Notes: a model not told the origin generated them from the letters alone. A stretch of 64,000 nucleotides of DNA from Pseudonocardia halophobica (GCF_027922425.1 NZ_BSFQ01000013.1:62001-126000), one strand, 5' to 3'; numbered from the stretch's first letter, positions 41,444 to 49,658 are shown. Made by a program: numbers and translations.

Positions 41444-44194
41444 TCACCCCAGGTCGCCGCCGGCGACCGGCAGCACGGACCCGGTGATGTACGACGCCTC
41501 GTCCGACGCCAGGAACAGGATGGCCGCAGCCTGCTCGTCGAGCGTGCCGTACCGGCCCAGGAACGACGACCCGAGCGTCTGGTCGACGTGCGCCTGGAAC
41601 CAGGCCCTCTCCTGCTCCGACCGGGCCTCCGGGGTGCCCCGGGAGATCCGCCGCGGCGGCGCCTCCGTGCCGCCCGGCGCGGTCGCGACCACCCGGACGC
41701 CCCTGTCGGCGTACTCGAACGCGAGCGACGCCGTGAGCGCGTTGATGCCGCCCTTGGCCGCCGAGTAGGGGATCCGGTGGACGCCCCGGGTGGCCGCCGA
41801 CGAGACGTTGACGATCACCCCGCCGCGACGTTGCACCATCGCCGGCAGCACCGCGCGGCAGCAGTACAGCGTCGGCATCAGCGAGCGGGTGATCTCGGCG
41901 TCGATCTCAGCAGGGCCGAACTCCGTGAAGGGCTTGAAGTTGATCGCCCCGCCCACGTTGTTGACCAGCACGTCCACATGGCCCTGCCAGGTGACCGCCT
42001 CGCGGATCGCCGCCTCGGCACCCGCGTACCCCTCGAGGTCCGCCTCGATCGCCAGGGCCTTCGCGCCGTCGGCGAGCAGGCCCTCGGCGACCTCGTGCAC
42101 CAGGGGGGACCGGTCGACCAGCACCAGCTGTCCGCCCTCGGCCGCGGCGCGCTCGGCGACCGCCCGGCCGATGCCCTGCGCGGCCCCGGTGACCACGACG
42201 ACCTTGCGGTCGAAGCGGCCCGGCGTCACGAACCGAGGACGACGGGCGGCGGCGTTGTCGGCCATGGCCCGCCGCGTCGTCTCCTTGGACCGGTCGGCGT
42301 GCTCGCCGATCAGCCGGCGGGCGCGCTCGCGGTCCCCGGCCCCGATCGCGTCGACGATGTCGAGGTGGTCCTGGGTGCAGCGCGGGTGGCACCAGGTGGC
42401 GGTGCGCAACGACTGCTCCATGTGCCCCTTGACGCCGAGCGCGGTGTAGGCCTGGGAGAGGTGCTCGTTGCCGGTGAGCGTGAACAGGTAGTCGTGGAAG
42501 GCCGCGTTGGCCTCGGTGTAGCCGGCGGCGTCGACGAAGCGGTCGTCGTCGACGTACGGGAGCGTGGCCTCGGCCAGCAGCCGGTACCCGGTGACCTGCT
42601 GCGAGGTCAGCCGCCCGACGACGAGCTCGAGCGCGCCGAGCTCCAGGGCGCGGCGGGCGTCGAAGATCGCGTCGGACTCGTGGACGGACGGGTGCTCCTC
42701 GCCGATCTCGTACCCGCCCTCGCCGACCGCTCCGGGCGGGAGGGACGCGGGAACCGGGGCGGGCTCGTGGAGCGGCGCGAGGTCCGTGGCCGGGAAGATC
42801 TCCTGCCCCGTCATCCCGCGGTCCCCGGCGACGACGAGCGCCTCGTCGGCGTCGAGCGGGCCGGCGTCGCCCTCGGGCAGCCCGGTGGGGAACAGCTCCT
42901 GCCCGCAGATCCCGCGGGCGTGGTCGGCCGACACCTTCGGGCTCGCGACGAGCGGTTCGAGCTCGAGCGCCGGAACCAGCTCCTGCCCGACGACGCCGCG
43001 GCCCTCGTGGCCGAGCAGGATCAGCCCGTCGCCGTCCTCGACCGGGGTGAGGACGGCGACCGTGGCCTGCTCCGTGCCCTCCTCGGTCACCTCGCCGATC
43101 CCGGTGTCCTCGGCCGGCTGCTCGGCAGCGGCCTCGGGGACGCGCGCCTCGGTGTCCTTCGCCGCCGCGGCCAGGGCGAACTTCTCGTAGTAGAACCCGC
43201 CGGGCGTGATGCCCTGGTTCGAGAAGTGACCCCGCACCGCGTCGACCATCGCCGGCGGCCCGCACAGGTAGACGGCGGCGGCGCCGTCGTGCAGGTGCTC
43301 CGGCTCGATCAGCGCGGTGACGTAGCCCTGGTTCTTCGCCGTGGTGTTCCTGTCCGCGACGCAGTAGTCCCAGGTCAGGTTCGGGATCGACGAGGCGAGC
43401 GCCTCGATCGTGTCCACCTCGACGACGTCGTCGTCCGTGGTGGCGCCGTAGAGCAGGTGCATCGGCCGCTCGCTGCCGAGGGCGTCGAGGGTGCGCAGGA
43501 TGGACAGGATCGGCGCGAGCCCGGTCCCGCCGGCGAGCAGCAGCAGCGGCGCGTCGGACCCGCTGCCGGGAGAGGTGTCCCGGAGGAAGAAGCTGCCGTG
43601 CGGGCCGGTGAAGGAGATGTCGTCGCCGACCTGCGCCCGCTCGTCCAGGTAGGTCGACATGACCCCGCCGTCGGTGAGCTTGACCAGGAAGGTCAGCGCG
43701 TCCTGGTCCGGGCCGTTGCTGAACGAGTACGAGCGCGACTCGTTCGTGCCCGGCACGGCGATGTTCACGTACTGCCCGGGCAGGAAGGCGAGCTCGTCCC
43801 GGTCGGTGATCTCGATGGTCACCGCGACGGTGGTCGGCGAGAGCCGGTCCAGCGCGGTGACCGTGCCGCGGTGGGTCGCGGCACTGGTCTTCGCGACGGC
43901 CGAGGTCGACGCGATCTGCAGGACGAGGTCCGTCCTCGGTTTCATCTGGCAGGTGAGGACATAGCCCTCGGCCTCCTCGTCCGGGGACAGGGCGTCCTCC
44001 AGGAAGCTGCCCTTGTCGAACTCGCCGGACTCGCAGACCGCCTTGCAGGTGCCGCAGACCCCGTCGCGACAGTCCATCGGGATGTTGATGCGGGCCCGGT
44101 AGGAGGCGTCGGTGACGGTCTGGTCCTCCGCGCAGGTGATGAAGCGGGTGACGCCGTCCTCGAAGGAGAGCGCCACGCTGTGTGCGGCGGTCAT
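41444..44194 (-). CDS. fusion: benzoate dioxygenase reductase (BenC) - FCD domain - benzoate diol dehydrogenase (BenD)
   Basis: One 916-residue open frame with four parts. Residues 1-100: plant-type 2Fe-2S ferredoxin, Cys42, Cys47, Cys50 and Cys82. Residues 105-345: FAD/NAD reductase with RSYS (154-157), GGTGLAPILS (222-231) and CGPPAMVDAV (311-320); together these equal BenC. Residues 390-480: linker with three GQE-L/I-x-P repeats. Residues 505-646: an all-helical FCD domain, the ligand-binding half of GntR/FadR regulators (AAFHDYLFTLTGNEHLSQAY; HLDIVDAIGAGDRERARRLIGEH), with no winged helix. Residues 660-916: short-chain dehydrogenase equal to BenD, TGAAQGIG (669-676), NNVGG, NVSSA and Y810-x3-K814. 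ATG has GGAGG upstream. No stop or frame break separates the parts, and benD is absent elsewhere in the window. BenC passes electrons to BenAB; BenD oxidises the cis-diol to catechol. Confidence 0.88.
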   Translation of the reverse strand: MTAAHSVALSFEDGVTRFITCAEDQTVTDASYRARINIPMDCRDGVCGTCKAVCESGEFDKGSFLEDALSPDEEAEGYVLTCQMKPRTDLVLQIASTSAVAKTSAATHRGTVTALDRLSPTTVAVTIEITDRDELAFLPGQYVNIAVPGTNESRSYSFSNGPDQDALTFLVKLTDGGVMSTYLDERAQVGDDISFTGPHGSFFLRDTSPGSGSDAPLLLLAGGTGLAPILSILRTLDALGSERPMHLLYGATTDDDVVEVDTIEALASSIPNLTWDYCVADRNTTAKNQGYVTALIEPEHLHDGAAAVYLCGPPAMVDAVRGHFSNQGITPGGFYYEKFALAAAAKDTEARVPEAAAEQPAEDTGIGEVTEEGTEQATVAVLTPVEDGDGLILLGHEGRGVVGQELVPALELEPLVASPKVSADHARGICGQELFPTGLPEGDAGPLDADEALVVAGDRGMTGQEIFPATDLAPLHEPAPVPASLPPGAVGEGGYEIGEEHPSVHESDAIFDARRALELGALELVVGRLTSQQVTGYRLLAEATLPYVDDDRFVDAAGYTEANAAFHDYLFTLTGNEHLSQAYTALGVKGHMEQSLRTATWCHPRCTQDHLDIVDAIGAGDRERARRLIGEHADRSKETTRRAMADNAAARRPRFVTPGRFDRKVVVVTGAAQGIGRAVAERAAAEGGQLVLVDRSPLVHEVAEGLLADGAKALAIEADLEGYAGAEAAIREAVTWQGHVDVLVNNVGGAINFKPFTEFGPAEIDAEITRSLMPTLYCCRAVLPAMVQRRGGVIVNVSSAATRGVHRIPYSAAKGGINALTASLAFEYADRGVRVVATAPGGTEAPPRRISRGTPEARSEQERAWFQAHVDQTLGSSFLGRYGTLDEQAAAILFLASDEASYITGSVLPVAGGDLG

Positions 44195-44205
44195 GGCGCC
44201 TCCGT

Positions 44206-44727
44206 TCAGAAGTGGTAGACGTCGACGACGTGGTGGATGTAGTCGTTCTTCAGCACCACGGTCTTGCGGCGGATCAGCGGCGCGTCGCCGGAGAAGTCGA
44301 TCGTGTAGAACGACGTGCCGTAGTACGGGTCCACCGTCTTGTACCGGAAGTACATGGTGTGCCAGTTGAAGCGCACGTCCACCAGGTCGCCGCGGCGTTC
44401 GATCACCTCGACGTTGGTGATGTTGTGGCTGGTCCGCGGCTCGGGCAGCGAGGTGGCGCTGGAGCGCTCGGTGCGGATCCGGAAGACCCGGTCCTCGAGG
44501 CCGCCCTTGTTGTCGTAGTAGACCAGCGAGATGTCGCGCTGCGGGTCCTCGGTCAGCTTGTCGTCGTCGCCCCAGGAGGGCATCCAGTAGACGACGTCGT
44601 CGGCGTAGCACTCGAGCCACTTCTCGAACTCGCGGTCGTCGAGGTGGCGTGCCTCGCGGTAGAGGAACTGCTCGATCATGTTCTGGGTGATCACGCGGGG
44701 CTCCGTCACGATCTCGGCCGTGGTCAT
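44206..44727 (-). CDS. benB: benzoate 1,2-dioxygenase small (beta) subunit
   Basis: A 173-residue ring-hydroxylating dioxygenase beta subunit of the SnoaL/NTF2-like fold: QFLYREARHLDDREFEKWLECYADDVVYWMPSW is the standard opening, followed by ISLVYYDNKGGLEDRVFRIRTERSSA, HNITNVEV and the closing RRKTVVLKNDYIHHVVDVYHF. It forms the alpha3-beta3 hexamer with BenA. Its ATG overlaps the benA stop (ATGA), so translation is coupled, and GGAGGAGGAG in the benA end serves as its ribosome site. Confidence 0.95.
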   Translation of the reverse strand: MTTAEIVTEPRVITQNMIEQFLYREARHLDDREFEKWLECYADDVVYWMPSWGDDDKLTEDPQRDISLVYYDNKGGLEDRVFRIRTERSSATSLPEPRTSHNITNVEVIERRGDLVDVRFNWHTMYFRYKTVDPYYGTSFYTIDFSGDAPLIRRKTVVLKNDYIHHVVDVYHF

Positions 44728-46094
44728 GCCTGCTCCTCCTCCTTCGCGAGGGCGGCGAGCATGGTCTGCCGCCAGTAGCCGTGCTGGACGGGGTAGAGGC
44801 CCTCGTCCTCGTTGCGCATGCCCGCGGAGATCACGCCGTCCATGCCGAGGGACTTCGCGACCTCGTCCGGGCCGGTGAGCCAGTGCTCCGCACCGCGGCT
44901 CATGTCGTTCCACGGGGCGGCGGTGGCGCGGAAGGTGAGCTGGCAGGAGCGGAACTCCTCCAGGTCGTCGGGGGTGGCCATGCCGGAGGCGTTGAAGAAG
45001 TCCTCGTACTGGCGGATCCGGTGCGCGCGGGCCTCGGCGCTCTCGCCCTTGGGCGCGATGCACCAGATCGTGACCTCGGTCTTGTCCGGCGCGATCGGCC
45101 GGAAGTGCCGGATCTGCGTGGAGAACTGGTCCATCAGGTAGACGTTCGGGTAGAGGCAGAGGTTGCGGCTGCCCTTGACCATGAACTCGCCCTTGGCGTC
45201 GCCGAACTGCTCCTTGAGCTCGTCCATGCGGTTCCACAGCGGGCGGTCCTGCGGGTTCGCCGCCCAGGTCCACAGGCAGAGGTGGCCGTGGGGGTAGGAC
45301 CAGTAGCCGCCGCCGGACTTGCCCCAGCCGCCGGCGTCGAGCGCCTTGGTGGAGTTCTTGGACTCGCCGGTGCCGCGCCGCGAGGTGGTGGCGGCGTAGT
45401 TCCAGTGCGTGGCCGAGACGTGGTAGCCGTCGGCGCCGTTCTCCGCCTGGACCTTCCAGTTGCCGTCGAAGGTGTAGGTGGAGCTGCCGCGCAGCACCTC
45501 CAGGCCCTCGGGGGACTGGTCGACGAGCATGTCGATCACCTTCACGGTGTCGCCCAGGTGCTCGTCGAGCGGCACGACGTCCGCGTTCAGGCTGCCGAAC
45601 AGGAAGCCGCGGTAGGAGTCGAAGCGGGCGACTCGGGTGAGGTCGTGCGAGCCGTCGACGTCGAACGTGTCCGGGTAGCCGGCGCCGTCCGGGTCCTTGA
45701 CCTTGAGGAGCTTGCCGTCGTTGCGGAAGGTCCAGCCGTGGAACGGGCAGGTCAGGGTCATCCGGTTGTCGGTCTTGCGGCGGCAGAGCATCGCGCCGCG
45801 GTGCGCGCACGCGTTGATCAGGCAGTGCAGCTCGCCGTCCTTGCCGCGGGTGATGACCACGGGCTGGCGGCCGATGTAGGTCGTGAAGTAGTCGCCGGGG
45901 TTCGGCACCTGGCTCTCGTGGGCCAGGTAGACCCAGTTGCCTTCGAAGATGTGCCGCATCTCCAGCTCGAAGATCTCCTCGTCGGTGAAGATGCGGCGGT
46001 TGGCGCGGTAGACCCCGGCGGCGGGGTCTTCGACGACGCTGCTGTCGACGACCGTGCGCACCCGGGAGTGGGACACGTCGGCGGTGGCGGTCAT
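44724..46094 (-). CDS. benA: benzoate 1,2-dioxygenase large (alpha) subunit
   Basis: A 456-residue Rieske non-haem iron oxygenase. The Rieske cluster ligands are Cys96-x-His98 and Cys116-x2-His119 (CAHRG, CPFHGW). The catalytic iron site is NGADGYHVSATH with His225 and His230, and bridging Asp222. It adds both oxygen atoms of O2 to C1 and C2 of benzoate, giving the cis-1,2-diol. Length and the text around EGLYPVQHGYWRQTML match BenA/XylX/AntA; anthranilate cannot be excluded, but benK, benE and benD functions nearby favour benzoate. It is first in the leftward operon and divergent from a LysR gene. Its leader could fold to hide the ribosome site. Confidence 0.94.
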   Translation of the reverse strand: MTATADVSHSRVRTVVDSSVVEDPAAGVYRANRRIFTDEEIFELEMRHIFEGNWVYLAHESQVPNPGDYFTTYIGRQPVVITRGKDGELHCLINACAHRGAMLCRRKTDNRMTLTCPFHGWTFRNDGKLLKVKDPDGAGYPDTFDVDGSHDLTRVARFDSYRGFLFGSLNADVVPLDEHLGDTVKVIDMLVDQSPEGLEVLRGSSTYTFDGNWKVQAENGADGYHVSATHWNYAATTSRRGTGESKNSTKALDAGGWGKSGGGYWSYPHGHLCLWTWAANPQDRPLWNRMDELKEQFGDAKGEFMVKGSRNLCLYPNVYLMDQFSTQIRHFRPIAPDKTEVTIWCIAPKGESAEARAHRIRQYEDFFNASGMATPDDLEEFRSCQLTFRATAAPWNDMSRGAEHWLTGPDEVAKSLGMDGVISAGMRNEDEGLYPVQHGYWRQTMLAALAKEEEQA

Positions 46095-46099
46095 GGGAG

Positions 46100-46163
46100 G
46101 GCCTCCCGGTCGAGTCGGCGGTGAGTCGAGTTCGGAACCGGCACCGACTGTCTCCGGGAGGCC
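46100..46163 (-). promoter_or_regulatory. benA leader: nested inverted repeats enclosing the Shine-Dalgarno
   Basis: GGCCTCCCGG (46100-46109) is the perfect complement of CCGGGAGGCC (46154-46163), and inside it AGTCGG (46113-46118) pairs with CCGACT (46144-46149), leaving a near-symmetric internal loop of 3 and 4 bases. On the benA mRNA the 3' arm contains GGGAGG, seven bases before the ATG, so the folded leader would occlude translation initiation. Whether transcription starts upstream of 46163 is not known. Confidence 0.5.
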
Positions 46164-46198
46164 GATCGCTTCGCGTCAGCACTCTGCCTAGTTCTGAC

Positions 46199-46260
46199 CC
46201 AGCACTTTTTCAGACTTCGGATGTCTCAATGAAGCTGTACTAGGTCTTTGTGTGTGCTGG
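46199..46260. promoter_or_regulatory. benA/lysR divergent promoter region with LysR-type dyad
   Basis: This AT-richer stretch holds AGAC-N7-GTCT at 46212-46226, the 4-7-4 spacing used by BenM/CatR operators, flanked by CCAGCAC (46199-46205) and its complement GTGCTGG (46254-46260). A further CCTAGT/ACTAGG pair lies at 46188-46193 and 46239-46244. The site sits between the divergent benA and lysR genes and is a natural target for the LysR protein. Confidence 0.5.
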
Positions 46261-46327
46261 TCGACGGTCCTACCGTGGAGGCCCGACACCGGAGAGCCCG
46301 GTGGCTACCCGACGGAGGGAGAGCGGC

Positions 46328-47305
46328 GTGGAGATCCGCCAGCTGCGCTACTTCGTCACGGTCGCCGAGACCCGGCACTTCGGCCAGGCGGCCGAGCGCC
46401 TGCACATGGCGCAGTCGCCGCTGTCGCAGGCCATCCGCCAGCTCGAGGCCCAGGTCGGCGCCACCCTGTTCAACCGCACGACCCGCCGCGTCGACCTCAC
46501 CCCGGCCGGCGAGGCCTTCCTGCGCGACGCCCTGCGGATCCTCGACTCGGTCGAGGCGGCCCGGGAGCGCGTGCAGCGCATCGGCGACGGGCACAGCGGC
46601 CTGCTCCGGGTCGGGTGCACCGGCCTCGCGGCCTACAAGCAGCTGCCGCAGCTGGCCCGCATCGCCGCCCGCGAGCTGCCCGGCCTGATCCTGCGCTACG
46701 TCCCCGATCTGCTCACGCCCGCGCAGGAGGAGGCGCTCGCGGAGGACCGCATCGACCTCGCCGTGCTGCGCCCGCCGCTGCGCCGCCCGGGCCTGGCGTC
46801 CCGGCCCGTCGCCCGGGAGCGCCTGACGCTCGCGGTGCCGGCCCGGCACCGGCTGGCCGGCGACGAGCCCGTCGGGCTGCACGAGCTGCGCGACGAGGAC
46901 TTCGTGGTCTACGGCGCCCGGGACTCGGTCGTCGACGCCGCCGTGACGCAGGCCTGCCTCGGCGCCGGCTTCCTGCCGCGGCGCACCCACGAGGTCGCCG
47001 AGACCTCGGTCATGCTCACCCTCGTGGCCGCCGGGCTCGGCGTCGCGCTGCTGCCCGAGTCCGCGCTCGCCCTGCGCGTCGACGGCGTGCGGTACGTGCC
47101 GATCGCCCCCGGCCGCTCCGGTGCCCCCGACGCCGACGGTGAGGCACCCCATGTCGACCTCGCGCTCGCCTGGCGGGCGGACGAGGTGAACCCCGCCCTC
47201 GCGCGGTTGGTGGAGGTCCTGGAGGCCAACGGCTTCGTGCCGCCCGAGCCCCCGGCCGTCCCGTACCCCGACCGCGTCCCCGCCCACCCCGGAGAGGCCC
47301 GATGA
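46328..47305 (+). CDS. LysR-family regulator of benzoate/catechol genes (CatR/BenM-like)
   Basis: A 325-residue LysR protein: N-terminal winged helix (VEIRQLRYFVTVAETRHFGQAAERLHMAQSPLSQAIRQLEAQVGATLFNRTTRRVDLTPAG) and a two-lobed effector domain (VGCTGLAAYKQLPQLARI; TLVAAGLGVALLPESALA). In CatR/BenM relatives the effector is cis,cis-muconate, with benzoate also sensed by BenM. Start is a GTG with GGAGGGAGAG before it. Its stop overlaps the catB ATG (ATGA), so the regulator is translated together with the cat operon, unlike the divergent catR arrangement of pseudomonads. Confidence 0.93.
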   Translation: MEIRQLRYFVTVAETRHFGQAAERLHMAQSPLSQAIRQLEAQVGATLFNRTTRRVDLTPAGEAFLRDALRILDSVEAARERVQRIGDGHSGLLRVGCTGLAAYKQLPQLARIAARELPGLILRYVPDLLTPAQEEALAEDRIDLAVLRPPLRRPGLASRPVARERLTLAVPARHRLAGDEPVGLHELRDEDFVVYGARDSVVDAAVTQACLGAGFLPRRTHEVAETSVMLTLVAAGLGVALLPESALALRVDGVRYVPIAPGRSGAPDADGEAPHVDLALAWRADEVNPALARLVEVLEANGFVPPEPPAVPYPDRVPAHPGEAR

Positions 47306-48402
47306 AGATCGCGCACATCGAGGCGATCCCCTTCGCGATCCCGTACCGCAAACCGCTGCGCTTCGCCTCCGGCGAGGTGCACACCGCCGAGCACGTGCTG
47401 GTCCGCGTGCACACCGACGACGGCGTCGTCGGCGTGGCGGAGGCGCCCCCGCGCCCGTTCACCTACGGGGAGACGCAGCAGTCGATCGTCGCCGTGATCG
47501 ACCGGATCTTCGCCCCGGAGGTCGTCGGGCTCTCGCTGCTCGAGCGCGAGGTCATGCACGCGCGGCTGGAGCGCACCGTCGGCAACCCCGCCGCCAAGGC
47601 CGCCCTGGACATGGCGGTGTGGGACGCGCTGGGCCGGACCCTCGACCTGCCGGTGACCCAGATGCTGGGCGGGTTCACCGACCGGATGCGGGTGTCGCAC
47701 ATGGTCGGCTTCGCCTCCGACGAGGCGATGGTCGCCGACGCCGAACGCGTCCGGGACACCTACGGGATCACCGTGTTCAAGGTGAAGGTGGGCCGCCGGC
47801 CCGTCTCCCTCGACGTCGGCGCCTGCCGGGCGCTGCGTGCGGCCCTCGGCCCGGACGTCGAGCTCTACGTCGACGGCAACCGCGGCTGGACGCCGTCGGA
47901 GGCCGCCCGTGCGCTGCGTGCCATGGACGACCTGGACCTCACGCTGTCCGAGGAGCTCTGCCCCGCCGACGACGTGCTGGGCCGGCGCTGGCTCACGGCG
48001 CAGACCACCATCCCGACGGTGGCCGACGAGAGCGCCACGACCCCCGGCGAGGTCACCCGCGAGCTGCTCGGCGGCTCCGCGACGATGATCAGCATCAAGA
48101 CCGCCCGCACCGGGTTCCACACCTCGCAGCGCATCCTCCACCAGTGCGAGGGGATGGGCGTCGAGGTCGTGATGGGCAACCAGGTCGACGGCCAGGTCGG
48201 GACCGCGTGCACCGTCGCCTTCGGTGCCGCGCACCGGCACAGCTCCCGGCGCGCCGGCGAGCTGTCGAACTTCCTGGACATGAGCGACGACCTGCTCACC
48301 GAGCCGCTGGAGATCCGCGGCGGGGAGCTGGCCGTGCGTCCGGGACCGGGCCTCGGGATCGAGATCGACCCCGACAAGCTCGCGCACTACCGCACGGACT
48401 GA
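47302..48402 (+). CDS. catB: muconate cycloisomerase
   Basis: A 366-residue enolase-superfamily lactonising enzyme. The K-x-K base motif is FKVKVGR; metal ligands fall in YVDGNRGWT, EELCPADD and VADESATT; the opposing lysine is in ISIKTARTG. It cyclises cis,cis-muconate to muconolactone. Its text (HMVGFASDEAMVADAERVRDTYG) and the catA and catC neighbours settle the role. It starts inside the lysR stop. Confidence 0.94.
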   Translation: MKIAHIEAIPFAIPYRKPLRFASGEVHTAEHVLVRVHTDDGVVGVAEAPPRPFTYGETQQSIVAVIDRIFAPEVVGLSLLEREVMHARLERTVGNPAAKAALDMAVWDALGRTLDLPVTQMLGGFTDRMRVSHMVGFASDEAMVADAERVRDTYGITVFKVKVGRRPVSLDVGACRALRAALGPDVELYVDGNRGWTPSEAARALRAMDDLDLTLSEELCPADDVLGRRWLTAQTTIPTVADESATTPGEVTRELLGGSATMISIKTARTGFHTSQRILHQCEGMGVEVVMGNQVDGQVGTACTVAFGAAHRHSSRRAGELSNFLDMSDDLLTEPLEIRGGELAVRPGPGLGIEIDPDKLAHYRTD

Positions 48403-48440
48403 TCCTTCCGAACCGCACCGACGCGTCAGGAGACACACCC

Positions 48441-49292
48441 ATGACCACCACCGAGCCCAACCCCACCGCCGCCGGATCGGGGCGCAACGCCACCGCCACG
48501 TTCGCCGCCAAGGAGCGCGCCTCCGGGCCGGTCGACCACGCCCGCGTGTCGGCGATCGCGACCGACGCCATCGCCGCGCTGCACGAGGTCGTCCGCAAGC
48601 ACCAGGTGACCTACGCCGAGTACGACGCCCTGAAGGCGTGGCTGATCAGCGTCGGCGAGAACGGCGAGTGGCCGCTGTTCCTCGACGTCTGGGTCGAGCA
48701 CGTCGTCGAGGAGGTCGCCAACGCCGACCGCAAGGGCGCCGTGGGCACCATCGAGGGCCCGTACTACATCCCCGGTGCGCCGGAGTCCGCGAGCGAGGCC
48801 ACGCTGCCGATGCGCGAGGACGAGGCGGGCACCCCGCTGCTGTTCCAGGGCACGGTGACCGACCTCGACGGGGCGGCGATCGACGGCGCGCTGGTCGAGC
48901 TCTGGCACGCCGACGACGCCGGCTACTACTCGCAGTTCGCCCCGGGTATCCCGGAGTGGAACCTGCGCGGGCAGATCCGCACCGGCGCCGACGGGCACTT
49001 CGCCTTCCACACCATCCAGCCCGCGCCGTACCAGATCCCGACCGACGGCTCCTGTGGCAAGCTCATCGAGGCCGCCGGCTGGCACCCGTGGCGCCCGGCC
49101 CACCTGCACCTCAAGGTGTCGGCCCCGGGCAAGCAGCTCGTCACCACCCAGCTGTACTTCGACGGCGGCGCCTACGTCGACGACGACGTGGCCCAGGCTG
49201 TGAAGCCGGAGCTGATCCTGCGTCCGACCCCGGCCGCGTCGGGTGAGGGCAACGAGGTCACCTACGACTTCGCCCTGGACCCGCAGGCATGA
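48441..49292 (+). CDS. catA: catechol 1,2-dioxygenase
   Basis: A 283-residue intradiol dioxygenase. The N-terminal helical dimerisation domain precedes GTIEGPYYIPGAP, VELWHADDAGYYSQF and the iron ligands: a Tyr at about 162/163, Tyr197 (APYQIP), His221 and His223 (HLH). It opens catechol to cis,cis-muconate with O2 and Fe(III). CAGGAGA precedes the ATG. The catC ATG overlaps its stop (ATGA). Confidence 0.96.
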   Translation: MTTTEPNPTAAGSGRNATATFAAKERASGPVDHARVSAIATDAIAALHEVVRKHQVTYAEYDALKAWLISVGENGEWPLFLDVWVEHVVEEVANADRKGAVGTIEGPYYIPGAPESASEATLPMREDEAGTPLLFQGTVTDLDGAAIDGALVELWHADDAGYYSQFAPGIPEWNLRGQIRTGADGHFAFHTIQPAPYQIPTDGSCGKLIEAAGWHPWRPAHLHLKVSAPGKQLVTTQLYFDGGAYVDDDVAQAVKPELILRPTPAASGEGNEVTYDFALDPQA

Positions 49293-49579
49293 GCCAGCTC
49301 TTCGCCGTCCGCATGGACGTGGCGCTGCCGCCGGACATGGACCCGGCGGCACGCGCCGACCTCCTCGCCCGGGAGAAGGCCTACTCGCAGGAGTGGCAGC
49401 GGTCCGGGCACTGGAAGAACATCTGGCGTTGCGTGGGGGAGTACGCCAACCTCTCGATCTTCGAGGTCGAGGACAACGAGCAGCTCCACCAGATCCTCTG
49501 GGGCCTGCCGCTCTTCCCCTACATGACGATGACGGTCACGCCGCTCGCCGGCCACCCGTCTGACGTCCACCTCGGCTGA
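49289..49579 (+). CDS. catC: muconolactone delta-isomerase
   Basis: A 96-residue ferredoxin-like-fold protein with the MLI signature: MDVALPPDMDPAARADLLAREKAYSQEWQRSGHWKNIWRCVGEYANLSIFEV in pattern, then LHQILWGLPLFPYMTMTVTPLAGHPS. The conserved acid, Lys/Arg and Trp residues of the family are present. It isomerises muconolactone to 3-oxoadipate enol-lactone. Translationally coupled to catA. Confidence 0.96.
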   Translation: MSQLFAVRMDVALPPDMDPAARADLLAREKAYSQEWQRSGHWKNIWRCVGEYANLSIFEVEDNEQLHQILWGLPLFPYMTMTVTPLAGHPSDVHLG

Positions 49580-49605
49580 CCGTCCACCACGGTCCGCGGC
49601 TCGAC

Positions 49606-49653
49606 GGCGGCCGGCCCCCGGTGACGACTCCCGGGCGCCGGCCCCCGGCCGCC
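49606..49653 (+). terminator. GC-rich hairpin downstream of catC
   Basis: GGCGGCCGG (49606-49614) and CCGGCCGCC (49645-49653) are perfect complements, with further GC pairing possible inside. It starts 27 bp after the catC stop. No U-tract follows. Confidence 0.45.
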
Positions 49654-49658
49654 CCGCG

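Noticed and set aside
41444..44194. separate benC and benD genes with an intervening gntR gene
   Set aside because: No stop codon, ribosome site with start, or winged-helix sequence is present between the parts; the frame is continuous.
38708..44218. 1836-codon open frame on the plus strand opposite the LuxR and ben genes
   Set aside because: Shadow of strong GC bias: composition is Arg/Gly/Val/Asp-rich without any recognisable family, and the minus strand has intact conserved proteins throughout.
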